A stretch of DNA of 64,000 nt from a bacterium (lineage in GTDB: Bacteria; Bacillota; Clostridia; Oscillospirales; Oscillospiraceae). The notes beneath the pieces are model-generated. The model did not search any database and was not told the DNA's origin. It was given only the letters and a program-made list of their open reading frames with translations. Positions 1 through 8,827 of the stretch are shown here, piece after piece (positions within the stretch are counted from its first letter, which is position 1; every line of letters begins with the position of its first letter). Both the position numbers and the translations under genes were made by a program. The stretch spans positions 1-64,000 of the forward strand of contig SFVC01000002.1 of NCBI GenBank assembly GCA_004560375.1, written 5' to 3'.

Positions 1-22
1 AATGGTTCGGATATGCGCTCAA

Positions 23-99
23 TGGTACGCCCGAAGGGACTCGAACCCCCAACATTCAGAACCGGAATCTGACGCTCTATCCAATTGAACTACGGGCGC
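23..99 (-). tRNA. tRNA-Arg (anticodon CCG)
   Basis: On the minus strand a full cloverleaf can be drawn: acceptor GCGCCCG pairs with CGGGCGT (first pair G-U), the anticodon stem TCAGA/TCTGA encloses loop TTCCGGT with anticodon CCG, and the T arm carries GGTTCGAGTCC. The discriminator is A and the CCA end is encoded (bases 25-23). It reads CGG arginine codons. It lies immediately downstream of argS on the same strand, so synthetase and substrate tRNA are neighbours. Confidence 0.95.
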
Positions 100-105
100 G
101 TATCA

Positions 106-129
106 GGCGGCCCGCTCAGGCGGGCCGCC
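106..129. terminator. GC-rich hairpin between argS and tRNA-Arg
   Basis: A perfect 10-bp stem GGCGGCCCGC/GCGGGCCGCC with a four-base loop lies between the argS stop and the tRNA. There is no T tract on the minus-strand side, so it may be a weak terminator of argS or a processing/stability hairpin in an argS-tRNA transcript. Confidence 0.5.
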
Positions 130-142
130 CCTTTATTCACTT

Positions 143-1801
143 TTACATGGACTCCGGCGCGGACACGCCCAGCAGATCCAGGGCGTTTCGCAGGGTCACC
201 TGGAGGGCCTTCACCAGCCCCAGGCGCTGGTTGGTCAACTCAGGATCCTCCGGATTGTTCACCCGGGTGCTGTTGTAATAGCTGTGGTACAGCTTCACCA
301 GCGACAGGATATAGTCCGCCACAATGTTGGGCTTACGCACCCGGGCGGCTTTGGCCACCAGACCGGGGAACTCACCCATCATCTTCAGCAGCAGCAGCTC
401 CTTCTCGTCGGTGAGCTTGTCATAGCTGTCCTCCCGGTGGAAGTCGGGGATCTCCTCGTTCTTCAAGATGGAGCACATCCGGGAATAGGCATACTGGGCA
501 TAGTATACCGGGTTGTCGTTGTCCTTGGCGGCGGCCTGCTTCATATCAAAGTCCATCTGAGAGGAGATGTCCTTGGACACAAAGAACCACCGGGCGGCGT
601 CCACTCCCACGTCCTCGCACAGCTCCCGCAGAGTGATGGCGTTGCCGGTACGCTTGGACATCTTGACCTCCGCGCCGTCCTCCACCATCCGCACCATCTG
701 GATCAGATCCACCGACAGCGTCCCCTTGGGATAGCCCAAAGCGCTGAGGGCGGCCTGCATCCGGGTGACATAGGAGTGGTGATCCGCGCCCCACAGGTTC
801 ACCAGGGTGGTATAGCCCCGCTCCACCTTATACACATGGTTGGCCACATCCGGGGTGAGGTAGGACAGCGTGCCGTCGCTCTTACGCAGCACCCGATCCT
901 TCTCGTCGCCGTAGTCCGTGGTCTTGAGCCACAGGGCCCCATCCTTTTCGTAGATCAGGCCCATCTCGTCCATCCGCTTGAGGCAGGCGTTGATCCGCTC
1001 CATGTTGTTCTCATAGAAGAACGTCTCATGGATCCAGGACTGCATATGCACCCGGTAGAGGGCCAGATCCTGCTCGATCTTCTTCAACTCCCGGGTCTTA
1101 CCCTCCAGCATGAAGTACTCCAGCCGCTCCTTGGGGTCGGCGGTGAGCCACTTGTCGCCGTCCTGCTCCGCGATATCCTTGGCGATCTGCTTCACGTCAT
1201 CGGCGTGGTAGCCGTTGTCGGGCAGGGGGTACTCCTTGCCGAAGTGCTCAAAATACCGGGAAACCAGGGACTCGCCCAGCATGACGATCTGGTTGCCGGC
1301 GTCGTTCACATAGAACTCCCGCAGCACATCGTAGCCGCTCTTTTCCAGCAGGCGGCAGATGGCGTCTCCCCAGGCGGCGCCACGGGCGTGGCCGCAGTGG
1401 AGATCGCCGGTGGGGTTGGCGGACACCCATTCCACCAGGATGTGCACGTCTTTGCCCGAGTCGTTCTTGCCAAAGTCGTCTCCGGCGTCCAGCACCTGGT
1501 TGATCAGGGCGGTCAGCGCGCCGCTACGCAGCTTGAAATTGAGGAAGCCGGGCTTGGCCACGGTGACGGACTCCGCCTCGGGCAGCAGCTCCTGGAGCTT
1601 CTCCGCCAGGGGCTGGGCGATGTCCATGGGGCTCTTGTGCAGCGTCTTGGCCAGCTTCATGGCCGCGCCGGTGGCATAGTCCCCCAGCTTGGTGTCCCGG
1701 GGCACCTCCACCGTCAGCAGGTTGTCCTCGGGCTCCAGCCCATAGACCTGGTGGACGGCCTCCTTGACGGCCTGGAAAATTTTCTGTTCAAAATCATTCA
1801 T
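143..1801 (-). CDS. argS: Arginyl-tRNA synthetase
   Basis: Class I aminoacyl-tRNA synthetase that charges tRNA-Arg with arginine in the cytoplasm; 552 residues, normal for the family. The HIGH-type motif is HCGH at residues 135-138 after VEWVSANPTGDL, and the KMSKS-type motif is KMSKR at 380-384. The C-terminal third is the helical DALR anticodon-binding domain. The ATG at 1801 is chosen because GGAGG sits 10 bases upstream; the frame stays open further 5' but would run into argR. The gene lies 16 bases after argR on the same strand and just ahead of tRNA-Arg, so the three form an arginine-centred cluster. Confidence 0.97.
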   Translation of the reverse strand: MNDFEQKIFQAVKEAVHQVYGLEPEDNLLTVEVPRDTKLGDYATGAAMKLAKTLHKSPMDIAQPLAEKLQELLPEAESVTVAKPGFLNFKLRSGALTALINQVLDAGDDFGKNDSGKDVHILVEWVSANPTGDLHCGHARGAAWGDAICRLLEKSGYDVLREFYVNDAGNQIVMLGESLVSRYFEHFGKEYPLPDNGYHADDVKQIAKDIAEQDGDKWLTADPKERLEYFMLEGKTRELKKIEQDLALYRVHMQSWIHETFFYENNMERINACLKRMDEMGLIYEKDGALWLKTTDYGDEKDRVLRKSDGTLSYLTPDVANHVYKVERGYTTLVNLWGADHHSYVTRMQAALSALGYPKGTLSVDLIQMVRMVEDGAEVKMSKRTGNAITLRELCEDVGVDAARWFFVSKDISSQMDFDMKQAAAKDNDNPVYYAQYAYSRMCSILKNEEIPDFHREDSYDKLTDEKELLLLKMMGEFPGLVAKAARVRKPNIVADYILSLVKLYHSYYNSTRVNNPEDPELTNQRLGLVKALQVTLRNALDLLGVSAPESM

Positions 1802-1817
1802 GATGCCTTGACCTCCA

Positions 1818-2288
1818 TCACGGCAGGGCCTGCTTCCCCTCCAGCAGCTCCTGGAGGCGGGCCAGCAGCTCCCCCGCCGCGTCATTATCCTTCATCACCA
1901 GCAAAATGGTGTCGTTTCCGGCAAGGCTCCCCACCAGCCCCGGCAGCTCCGACTTGTCCACATAGGAGCCCACCGCGTTGGCCAGCCCGGGCAGCGTCCG
2001 GATCACGATGATGTTCTGGGCCGCCTGGGCCGACACCGCGCCCATCCGGGTGATGTTCATCAGCCGCCGCAAATCGTCGTCCTCCATGGACAGAGGATTG
2101 ACGGTATAGCGGATCAGGCCGTTGGGTTCGGCCTGCTTCACCAGCCCCAGGGCGTGCAGATCCCGGGACAGTGTGGCCTGGGTGCAGTGCACCCCGTTCT
2201 CTTCCAAAAGCGCCTGGAGCTGCTGCTGCGTCTCCACCGGCTGCCTGGAGATCAGTTCCAGAATCAGCTTTTGCCGGTTCTTTTTCAT
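1818..2288 (-). CDS. argR: Arginine repressor ArgR/AhrC
   Basis: Arginine-responsive DNA-binding repressor/activator, 156 residues as usual. The N-terminal half is a winged helix (recognition region around TQATLSRDLHALGL, residues 36-49). The C-terminal half is the hexamerisation and arginine-binding domain, ending with a GNDTILLVM segment that matches the family's G-(D/T)-DTI(L) arginine pocket. In this family ArgR represses biosynthesis and often activates arginine catabolism. It sits directly upstream of argS and about 6 kb from the arginine deiminase operon, which is its likely target. Confidence 0.95.
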   Translation of the reverse strand: MKKNRQKLILELISRQPVETQQQLQALLEENGVHCTQATLSRDLHALGLVKQAEPNGLIRYTVNPLSMEDDDLRRLMNITRMGAVSAQAAQNIIVIRTLPGLANAVGSYVDKSELPGLVGSLAGNDTILLVMKDNDAAGELLARLQELLEGKQALP

Positions 2289-2395
2289 GAGTCTGCTTCC
2301 AACCCTTCTCAGTGACCCGTGAGAGGAGCGTATCCCTCACAAATAAGAGAATTATATGCCGGCAGCAACCGGCAGGCTATACACTCCATCAGGTT

Positions 2396-2413
2396 TTTCT
2401 TGTATATTCTTGT
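2396..2413 (-). promoter_or_regulatory. Shared AT-rich motif upstream of argR (candidate ArgR site)
   Basis: The minus strand reads ACAAGAATATACAAGAAA about 110 bases before argR. The identical 18 bases occur at 11224-11241 upstream of pyrB, and its core AATATACAA occurs at 8684-8692 upstream of arcA. Here the TTGTATATT unit is repeated 10 bases apart on the plus strand (2401 and 2411), one DNA turn. An operator for ArgR is inferred from the genes it precedes; the sequence only loosely resembles published ARG boxes. Confidence 0.4.
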
Positions 2414-2441
2414 ATATTTTTTCGAGCTTTCCCCGGTTCAT

Positions 2442-3722
2442 TCACTTTTTATTCCGTCCGGTCTCGCTCCCGTCCGGCTTCTGGAGGGTGATCCGGCTGC
2501 GGAACTCCGTAGGGGTCATCCCCTTGAACTTCAGGAAATTGGTGTTGAAGGTCTTGATATTGCTGTACCCCACCTCGAAGGCCACGTCAATGACGTAATA
2601 CTCCGTGGAGGCCAGCAGCTCGCAGGCCCGGTTGACCCGCACAAAATTCAGCAGGGTCTCGAAGTTCATGTCGGAGTGGTAGAGCATCAGCCGGTTCATC
2701 TCCGCCACGGAGATGCCGAACCGGGAGGCCACCTGTCCGGCGGTGAGCTTCTCGGTGGCAAAATTTTTGTAAATATAGTCGGTGATCTGATAGGCGATGT
2801 CCTTGTTGGTGCGGTTGAATTTGGTCTTGGATTTGGCGTAGATTTTGCGGAATTTGATAGGGGCCACCCCCACCTGGGCCACAAAATGCTTGGAGAGGTG
2901 GGACGCGTCCACAAAACCGGTAAGGGTGGCGATGGCGTCCAGGGTCAAATCGGTATAGATCAGGTAGTCGGAGACTTTTTCAATGCGGATGCTGGACAGC
3001 AGCTTGGAGAAGGTGGTGCCGGTGGTCTCCGCGATCCGCTTGGACAGGGTGGACTCGGAGATGAAGAAGGCCCCCGCCACGCTGGCCAGGGTGAGCCGCT
3101 CCGCGGAGTGGGCGTAGAGGTAGCTGAGGATGGAGCGCTCCGCGGCGATGTCCTTCTCGTAGTCCTTCTCTCCCCGGGTGGCCATGACGTACCGCCGGTA
3201 GAGGATCATCAGCTCGATGAGCTTGTTGGTGACATAGAGCTGGGACAGGGGCCGCTCCTGGGGGGGGTTGACCCGGGTGGACTCCACCCCCAGCTCCGTT
3301 CGGAGCTGCTCCGCCAGGCTGTCCACGCAGGCCGCCTGAACGGAGTCCAAATACACCACCGGCTCCATGGACAGAAAGCGCAGCAGCTCGGAGCTGTCCT
3401 CCTCCATGCCGGCGATGCCCTTCAGCATGGAGTTGATGTAGTGGTAGTCGTACACAATGAGCATCAGCTGCAGGGTCTGCTCCACCTGGGTGATCTCGGT
3501 GATGCCCCAGGGGGTGACGGCAACCAGCATATCCGGCTTGATGTCATAGGGCTCGCCGCCGATCTCAATGACGCCCCGGCCCCGCTTGATGTAGATAAAC
3601 CGGGCGGACTGGTGGATCAGGGGCCTGGTGGGGGCCTGAATGGCCTCGTAGTCAAAGGAGCAGATGGCGGCGGGGTCGCTGGAAGCGGACAGGTTGTCCT
3701 GCAATGCCGCGGGTCGGTTCAA
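2442..3722 (-). CDS. AraC-family regulator with two tandem AraC HTH domains
   Basis: Transcription regulator of about 426 residues: an N-terminal cupin-like sensing part (residues about 20-110), a linker, then two consecutive AraC-type double-HTH regions (about residues 210-305 and 320-415). The second ends with the canonical VAFEVGYSN...FKGMTPTEFR signature. Normal AraC proteins carry one such domain at 250-300 residues. The start is a choice: a TTG at 3722 is preceded at good spacing by AAGGTGATC, a strong match to the 16S anti-SD, whereas the upstream ATGs (3821, 3794) lie before or inside the long hairpin at 3762-3811. It follows the arginine deiminase operon on the same strand and may control it; the effector is unknown. 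Confidence 0.85.
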   Translation of the reverse strand: MNRPAALQDNLSASSDPAAICSFDYEAIQAPTRPLIHQSARFIYIKRGRGVIEIGGEPYDIKPDMLVAVTPWGITEITQVEQTLQLMLIVYDYHYINSMLKGIAGMEEDSSELLRFLSMEPVVYLDSVQAACVDSLAEQLRTELGVESTRVNPPQERPLSQLYVTNKLIELMILYRRYVMATRGEKDYEKDIAAERSILSYLYAHSAERLTLASVAGAFFISESTLSKRIAETTGTTFSKLLSSIRIEKVSDYLIYTDLTLDAIATLTGFVDASHLSKHFVAQVGVAPIKFRKIYAKSKTKFNRTNKDIAYQITDYIYKNFATEKLTAGQVASRFGISVAEMNRLMLYHSDMNFETLLNFVRVNRACELLASTEYYVIDVAFEVGYSNIKTFNTNFLKFKGMTPTEFRSRITLQKPDGSETGRNKK

Positions 3723-3761
3723 ACAGATCACCTTCAGCCTTTCTCTGATCGAGCACGGGGG

Positions 3762-3811
3762 ACAGGAAAGCCCGGCCGTATGTGACAGGCACATACGGCC
3801 GGCTCTCCTGT
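3762..3811 (-). terminator. Long hairpin between arcD and the AraC regulator
   Basis: A 13-bp perfect stem CCGGCCGTATGTG/CACATACGGCCGG (3772-3802, loop ACAGG) is extended by ACAGGA/TCCTGT at its base. It lies just after the arcD stop on the minus strand. There is no clean T run, so it is either the arcABCD terminator or a stabilising/attenuating hairpin ahead of the regulator gene. Confidence 0.6.
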
Positions 3812-3842
3812 TTTGGGACAAAAACGCTGCGGAACGCTTGGA

Positions 3843-5300
3843 TCAGCTCAGCACCAGCATGGCCACGGTGAGCACCACGGCGGAGAACACCGCGATGATG
3901 GCCAGCAGCTTGGCAGCCCACTTCACCCAGGTATCCCAGGGGATCCGGGCCAGGGCCAGGCCGCCCATGATGAAGCCGCAGGTGGGGGTGAACAGGTTCA
4001 CGAAGCCGTTGGCGGCCACGTTGATCATGATGGAGGTCTCCACGGACCAGCCCATGCCCGCCACGATGGGGGAGACGATGGGGGAGGACAGGCCGGCCAG
4101 ACCGGAGGAGGACGGCACCAGGAAGCTCAGGCCCACATGGAGTACATAATCCAGGAACCCAAACACGGGGGCGGGCAGACCGGAAGCGGTCAGCGCGGTG
4201 ATAGAAGCCTCGACCAGCCAGGAGCCCAGACCGGTGCTGCTCATAATCACGGTGGTGGCGCGGGCCAAGGCGATGACCAGGTTGACGGAGATCATGTCGG
4301 TGAAGCCGTTGATCACGCAGGGCATGAACTTCTTCTTGTCATCCAGGCCGATGAAGCCCATCACAAAGCCCATCAGCAGGAACCAGGTGGCGGCCTCATT
4401 GAAGTACCAGTCGCCCAACTGGCTGCCGGTGATCACGCTGGTGAAGCCCAGGGCGTTGTAAATTCCCTCGTTCAGGCTGCCCCAGGGGATGAAGCCCAGG
4501 ATCATGATCACGAAGGAGAAGGCGAACACAATCAGCACGCCCTTCTGGCGGCCGGTGAGGCGGACGCTGTCGGAGATCTCGGTGGAGGTGCCGTAGGCCG
4601 CCTTGCACTCGCCGATCTGCTCGGCGGTGAGGATGGAGCCCTTGCCGTCCTTCACCTTCTTGGCATAGGCGGTGACAAAGAGGGCGGAAAGGATGAAGGT
4701 ACCCAGCCAGAGGATGATGGCCACGATGAAAATGGTCGCCATGTTCACATCCACGCCGGCTGCGGCCACAGCCGCCCCGGTGGCGAAGGGGTTCAGGGTG
4801 GAGCCCAGCACGCCGGAGCCAGCGCCCAGCAGGACGGTGGCCGCGCCCACCATGGGATCGAAGCCCGCGGCCATCATGGTGGCGGCCAGCAGGATATAGA
4901 AGCCCACAGTCTCCTCGCCCATGCCGTAGGTGGTGCCGCCCACGGAGAACAGGAACATCAGAATCCAGACCAGCACCAGTTCCTTGCCTTTGAGCTTTTT
5001 CACCAGCACCTGGATGCCGGTTTCCAGCGCGCCGGTGGCGTTCAGGATGGACAGGAAAATGCCCAGGCAGAACACGAAACCAATCACATCGGCCGCGTCA
5101 TGCCAGCCGTTGAGGGGGGCCATCAGGATGTCACTGAGGGAGGCGCCCTCCACCGCCATCTCCACGGCCTCGCCGGTCTCCTCATCGAAGCCGGTGTAGG
5201 TCTGGCCGTTGGCGATCCAGGTGACGATAGACACCACCAACAGAACGGCCAGCAGGATCAGGAAGGTATTTAACGAGCGTTTCTTTTTCTTCTCTGCCAT
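3843..5300 (-). CDS. arcD: YfcC/ArcD-type membrane antiporter (arginine/ornithine exchange likely)
   Basis: Polytopic membrane protein of 485 residues in the YfcC family (C4-dicarboxylate/arginine-ornithine carrier superfamily). A basic N-terminus is followed by a first helix at about residues 10-30, an extracytoplasmic loop, and then roughly eleven further hydrophobic segments. The conserved glycine-rich FSVGGTTYGMGEET segment and the GAGSGVLGSTLNPFAT loop are visible. It is the last gene of the arcA-arcB-arcC operon, 36 bases after arcC, which makes arginine uptake in exchange for ornithine the most likely job. The substrate is inferred from context; other YfcC members carry basic amino acids or short peptides. 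Confidence 0.85.
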   Translation of the reverse strand: MAEKKKKRSLNTFLILLAVLLVVSIVTWIANGQTYTGFDEETGEAVEMAVEGASLSDILMAPLNGWHDAADVIGFVFCLGIFLSILNATGALETGIQVLVKKLKGKELVLVWILMFLFSVGGTTYGMGEETVGFYILLAATMMAAGFDPMVGAATVLLGAGSGVLGSTLNPFATGAAVAAAGVDVNMATIFIVAIILWLGTFILSALFVTAYAKKVKDGKGSILTAEQIGECKAAYGTSTEISDSVRLTGRQKGVLIVFAFSFVIMILGFIPWGSLNEGIYNALGFTSVITGSQLGDWYFNEAATWFLLMGFVMGFIGLDDKKKFMPCVINGFTDMISVNLVIALARATTVIMSSTGLGSWLVEASITALTASGLPAPVFGFLDYVLHVGLSFLVPSSSGLAGLSSPIVSPIVAGMGWSVETSIMINVAANGFVNLFTPTCGFIMGGLALARIPWDTWVKWAAKLLAIIAVFSAVVLTVAMLVLS

Positions 5301-5336
5301 GACAATCTCTCCTTCTTATATTATAGTCGTTTCCGC

Positions 5337-6275
5337 TTACTTTTCAACCACCGTTCCAGTTTTTCCGTCCAGCGCCTCCGCCGCCCGGGATAGAGAGGTG
5401 ATGAGGGCGGTGCCGCCGTTGGCGCTGTGCTCCACAAATTCCATGCAGGACTGCACCTTGGGCAGCATACTGCCGGGGGCGAACTGGCCCTGCTTGATAT
5501 ACTCCTCCGCCTCGGCCAGGGTCATGGAGGCCAGCTCCCGCTGATCGGGCTTGTTGAAGTTGACGCACACACGGTCTACCGCCGTGAGGATGATGAGCTG
5601 ATCCGCCTTCACGTCCCGGGCCAGCAGGGCGCTGGCCCGATCCTTGTCGATGACGGCGGCCACGCCCTTCAGGCCCTTGTCGGTCTCCACCACGGGGATG
5701 CCGCCGCCGCCCACGGTGATGACGATGTTGCCGGCGGCCACCAGCTGATCCACCACTTCCAGCTCCACAATGCGCTTGGGGATAGGGGAGGGAACCACCC
5801 GGCGGTAGCCCCGGCCGGCGTCCTCCACAAAGGTGAAGCCCTTCTCCGCCGCAATGGCGTCGGCCTCCTCCTTGGTGTAGAAGCTGCCTACGGGCTTGGT
5901 GGGCTTCTGGAAGCCGGGGTCGGACTCGTCCACCACCACCTGGGTCACCACGGTGGCGCAGGCTTTCTTGATGCCCCGGGCCTTCAGCTCGTCTTGGATG
6001 GCCTGCTGGAGGTGGTAGCCGATATAGCCCTGGGTCATGGCCCCGCACTCGGGGAAGGGCATATAGGGGGTGTTGCCGCCCTTGTTGGCGGAGAACTCCA
6101 TGGCCAGGTTGATCATACCCACCTGAGGGCCGTTGCCGTGGCCGATGATGACCTCGCAGCCCTTTTCCACCAGATCCACGATGGGCTTGGCGGTGCCCTT
6201 CACCAGCTCCAATTGCTCCTCAGGGGAATTGCCCAGGGCGTTTCCGCCCAGAGCCACTACAATACGCTTTCCCAT
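5337..6275 (-). CDS. arcC: Carbamate kinase
   Basis: Converts carbamoyl phosphate and ADP to ATP, CO2 and ammonia, the energy-yielding last step of the arginine deiminase pathway. 312 residues, full family length, with the amino-acid-kinase N-terminus VVALGGNALG (residues 6-15), the GHGNGPQVG loop (about 45-53) and the glycine-rich VGGGGIPV segment (about 213-220). It starts 10 bases after arcB on the same strand. Cytoplasmic. Confidence 0.96.
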   Translation of the reverse strand: MGKRIVVALGGNALGNSPEEQLELVKGTAKPIVDLVEKGCEVIIGHGNGPQVGMINLAMEFSANKGGNTPYMPFPECGAMTQGYIGYHLQQAIQDELKARGIKKACATVVTQVVVDESDPGFQKPTKPVGSFYTKEEADAIAAEKGFTFVEDAGRGYRRVVPSPIPKRIVELEVVDQLVAAGNIVITVGGGGIPVVETDKGLKGVAAVIDKDRASALLARDVKADQLIILTAVDRVCVNFNKPDQRELASMTLAEAEEYIKQGQFAPGSMLPKVQSCMEFVEHSANGGTALITSLSRAAEALDGKTGTVVEK

Positions 6276-6285
6276 GACCGCACCC

Positions 6286-7278
6286 TTACTTCAGCGTGGC
6301 GTACATCACAGCCTTGATGGTGTGCATACGGTTCTCGGCCTCGTCGAACTGGCGGGCCTGCTTGCCCAGGAACACATCGTCAGTGACCTCCATGGCGGGC
6401 AGGTCAAACTTCTGGTAGATGTCCTCGCCGATGGTGGTGTCACGGTCGTGGAAGGAGGGCAGGCAGTGCAGGAAGATGGCGGTGGGTTTGGCCATAGCCA
6501 TGACTTCCTTGTTCACCTGGTAGGGCTTCAGCAGCTTGATGCGCTCGGCCCAGATCTCGTCAGGCTCGCCCATGGACACCCAGATATCGGTATACAGCAC
6601 GTCGCAGTCCTTGGCACCCTGCTTCACGTCGTCGGTCAGCTCGATGGTGGCGCCGGTCTCAGCGGCCACGGCCTTGCACTTGTCCACCAGGTCGGCGGCG
6701 GGCATGAGCTCCTTGGGGCCGCAGGCGCAGAAGTGCATTCCCAGCTTGGCGCAGACAACCATCAGAGAATTGGCCACGTTGTTGCGGGCGTCGCCGAAGA
6801 AGGTGAGCTTGCGGCCGCGCACGTCGCCGAACTCCTCCTTGACGGTGAGGATGTCGGCCAGCATCTGGGTGGGATGGAAGGCGTCGGTCAGGCCGTTCCA
6901 CACGGGCACGCCGGAGTAGCGGGCCAGATCCTCCACCACGGACTGCTTGAAGCCGCGGTACTCGATGCCGTCATACATCCGGCCCAGCACCTTGGCGGTG
7001 TCCGCCAGGGACTCCTTCTTGCCCATCTGGGAGGAGCCGGGATCCAGGAAGGTGACGCCCATGCCCAGATCCCGGGCGCCCACCTCGAAGGCGCAGCGGG
7101 TGCGGGTGGAGGTCTTTTCGAACAGCAGCACCACCTGCTTGCCGGTGAGCCACTTGTGCTCCACGCCGTTGTTCTTCATGCGCTTGAACTCGGCGGAGAG
7201 ATCCAGCATATAGTTGATCTCAGCGGGGGTGAAGTCCAGCAGGGTCAGAAAGCTCCGGCCGCGAATGTTGATACCCAT
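6286..7278 (-). CDS. arcB: Ornithine carbamoyltransferase (catabolic)
   Basis: Phosphorolyses citrulline to ornithine and carbamoyl phosphate in the deiminase pathway; 330 residues. The carbamoyl-phosphate loop STRTR is at residues 57-61, and the ornithine-side HCLP motif is in LHCLPSFHD near residue 273. Protein similarity alone does not separate the catabolic from the anabolic enzyme; its place between arcA and arcC argues for the catabolic role. Confidence 0.95.
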   Translation of the reverse strand: MGINIRGRSFLTLLDFTPAEINYMLDLSAEFKRMKNNGVEHKWLTGKQVVLLFEKTSTRTRCAFEVGARDLGMGVTFLDPGSSQMGKKESLADTAKVLGRMYDGIEYRGFKQSVVEDLARYSGVPVWNGLTDAFHPTQMLADILTVKEEFGDVRGRKLTFFGDARNNVANSLMVVCAKLGMHFCACGPKELMPAADLVDKCKAVAAETGATIELTDDVKQGAKDCDVLYTDIWVSMGEPDEIWAERIKLLKPYQVNKEVMAMAKPTAIFLHCLPSFHDRDTTIGEDIYQKFDLPAMEVTDDVFLGKQARQFDEAENRMHTIKAVMYATLK

Positions 7279-7322
7279 TTACAAATTCCTCCTAAGTTGA
7301 ATAAAGTTTTTTGGGACAGTCC

Positions 7323-8555
7323 TTATTCTGCCCGGATCAGGGGCATGGACATACACCGGGGGCCGCCGCGGCCGCGGGAAAGTTCGGCGGAGGGCATCTC
7401 CAGCACGGTGAGGCCGTTGTCCCGCAGGATGGCGTTGGACACGTCGTTGCGCTGATAGACCACGATCTTGCCGGGGGCGATGCACAGGGTGTTGGAGCCG
7501 TCGTTCCACTGCTCCCGGGCCGCCGCGATGAGATCGTCGCCGCCGCAGTAGATCAGCTTCACGTCGTCCACGTGGGTGTACTTCTCCAGGATGTGCTTCA
7601 GGTCGGAGTCCACCCGCTTGATCCGCAGGTCGGCGGGGTCGTCCTGGCCCGGGGTGATCTCGTACACGGTGAGGGGGCCCAGGATGGCGGGATGGACGGT
7701 GTACTTGTCCACGTCGATCTGGGTGAACACGGTGTCCAGGTGCATGAAGGCGCGGCTCTTGGGGATGTCGAAGGCCAGCACGGTGCGGATCTTGGCCTCG
7801 GGGTCGGTGAACAGGTTGCGGGCCGCGATCTCGATGGCGTCGGTGCAGGTGCGCTGGGAGATGCCGATGGCCAGGGTATCCTCCGTGAGATTGAGCACGT
7901 CGCCGCCCTCGATGTTGGCGTGGAGGTCGCGGTCATAGTACCGGGTGACCTGGCCCTCGAAGTCGGGGTGATACTTGAAGATATAGTCGGCGTAGATGGT
8001 CTCACGGCAGCGGGTGACGGAGTACATCTTGTGGAGGAACACGCCGGTGCCCACGCTGGCGAAGGGATCGCGGGTGAAGTACAGGTTGGGCATGGGGTTG
8101 ACCACCAGGTCGTCCGCCGGGGCCACCAGATCCTGGAGAGAGTAGGTATAGGCCTCGGCGCCCATCTCCTTCAGGGTGATGCCCTCCATGGTTTTCTCCA
8201 CCAGCGCCTTGCCCTGGAAATGGGTGGTGAGGTACTCCATGCACTTGTCCTGCCAGCGGCGGGTCTTGATGTTGCCCTCAAACAGCCACTGGCGCAGGAA
8301 GGGCTCCACCAGCTTGGGGTTGAGGCTGAGCACGTCGGTCATCAGATCCTCCAGATAGACCACCTCGGTGCCGTTGTCCCGGAGGATCTGGGCGAAGGCG
8401 TCGTGCTCCTCCTGGGCAACCTTCAGGAAGGGGATGTCATCAAACAGCAGCTCACTCAGGGTGTCGGGGGTCAGGTTCAGCAGTTCACGGCCGGGTCGGT
8501 GCAGCAGCACCTTTTTCAGCGGGTTGATCTCGCTTCTGACACAAATACCTTTCAT
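7323..8555 (-). CDS. arcA: Arginine deiminase
   Basis: Hydrolyses arginine to citrulline and ammonia. 410 residues, standard for bacterial ADI. The N-terminus LKKVLLHRPG carries the family signature, the FTRDPFASVG segment lies near residue 160, and the nucleophilic cysteine sits in GGPRCMSMPLIR at the C-terminus. The start ATG has GGAGGAG six bases upstream. First gene of arcA-arcB-arcC-arcD, followed 44 bases later by arcB with no terminator between. Two candidate control sites lie upstream (8684-8692 and 8731-8749). Confidence 0.97.
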   Translation of the reverse strand: MKGICVRSEINPLKKVLLHRPGRELLNLTPDTLSELLFDDIPFLKVAQEEHDAFAQILRDNGTEVVYLEDLMTDVLSLNPKLVEPFLRQWLFEGNIKTRRWQDKCMEYLTTHFQGKALVEKTMEGITLKEMGAEAYTYSLQDLVAPADDLVVNPMPNLYFTRDPFASVGTGVFLHKMYSVTRCRETIYADYIFKYHPDFEGQVTRYYDRDLHANIEGGDVLNLTEDTLAIGISQRTCTDAIEIAARNLFTDPEAKIRTVLAFDIPKSRAFMHLDTVFTQIDVDKYTVHPAILGPLTVYEITPGQDDPADLRIKRVDSDLKHILEKYTHVDDVKLIYCGGDDLIAAAREQWNDGSNTLCIAPGKIVVYQRNDVSNAILRDNGLTVLEMPSAELSRGRGGPRCMSMPLIRAE

Positions 8556-8683
8556 GGCTCCTCCTTATTGCAGCTCAAATATTATTTTTTTGCCCCCACC
8601 TGCGCGCACCGGCGGGACAAATGGTAACCATCTTTATAGTACCCAAATTTGGCAAAAAAGCTGGACGCTGACCCCATCTGATA

Positions 8684-8692
8684 TTGTATATT
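8684..8692 (-). promoter_or_regulatory. Copy of the AATATACAA motif upstream of arcA
   Basis: Minus strand AATATACAA, about 130 bases before arcA. It is the core of the longer motif found before argR (2396-2413) and pyrB (11224-11241). Nine bases can recur by chance; the placement before an arginine operon is what makes it notable. Confidence 0.3.
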
Positions 8693-8730
8693 TCCGCTAA
8701 ATTTCTATGGGCATTTTGCGATCCATTTAA

Positions 8731-8749
8731 ACAGTATCACAGATACTGT
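8731..8749. promoter_or_regulatory. Palindromic operator candidate upstream of the arc operon
   Basis: ACAGTATCACAGATACTGT has perfect 8-base arms around three central bases. On the minus strand it overlaps a TTGACA (8746-8751), which follows another TTGACA ten bases earlier. It lies between the alaX terminator and arcA, so it could bind a dimeric regulator of the arc operon. The regulator is not identified. Confidence 0.45.
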
Positions 8750-8761
8750 CAAAATTTTGTC

Positions 8762-8802
8762 AAAAAAGGCCGGAGAGAGGGTGCAAATTCCCTCTCCCCG
8801 GC
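8762..8802 (-). terminator. Rho-independent terminator after alaX
   Basis: On the minus strand GCCGGGGAGAGGG and CCCTCTCTCCGGC form a near-perfect 13-bp stem followed by CTTTTTT. It ends the pyrB-alaX transcript. Confidence 0.85.
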
Positions 8803-8827
8803 TCTTTCTCACAGAACGGGGCCCGTG

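Noticed and set aside
1802..1885. T-box or long leader ahead of argS
   Set aside because: Only 16 bases separate argR and argS; there is no room for one.
3723..3821. Longer start for the tandem AraC regulator
   Set aside because: The extra codons read through the 3762-3811 hairpin and are Cys/Arg-rich without a counterpart in AraC proteins; the TTG at 3722 has a better ribosome site. The ATG at 3794 with AGGAG remains possible.
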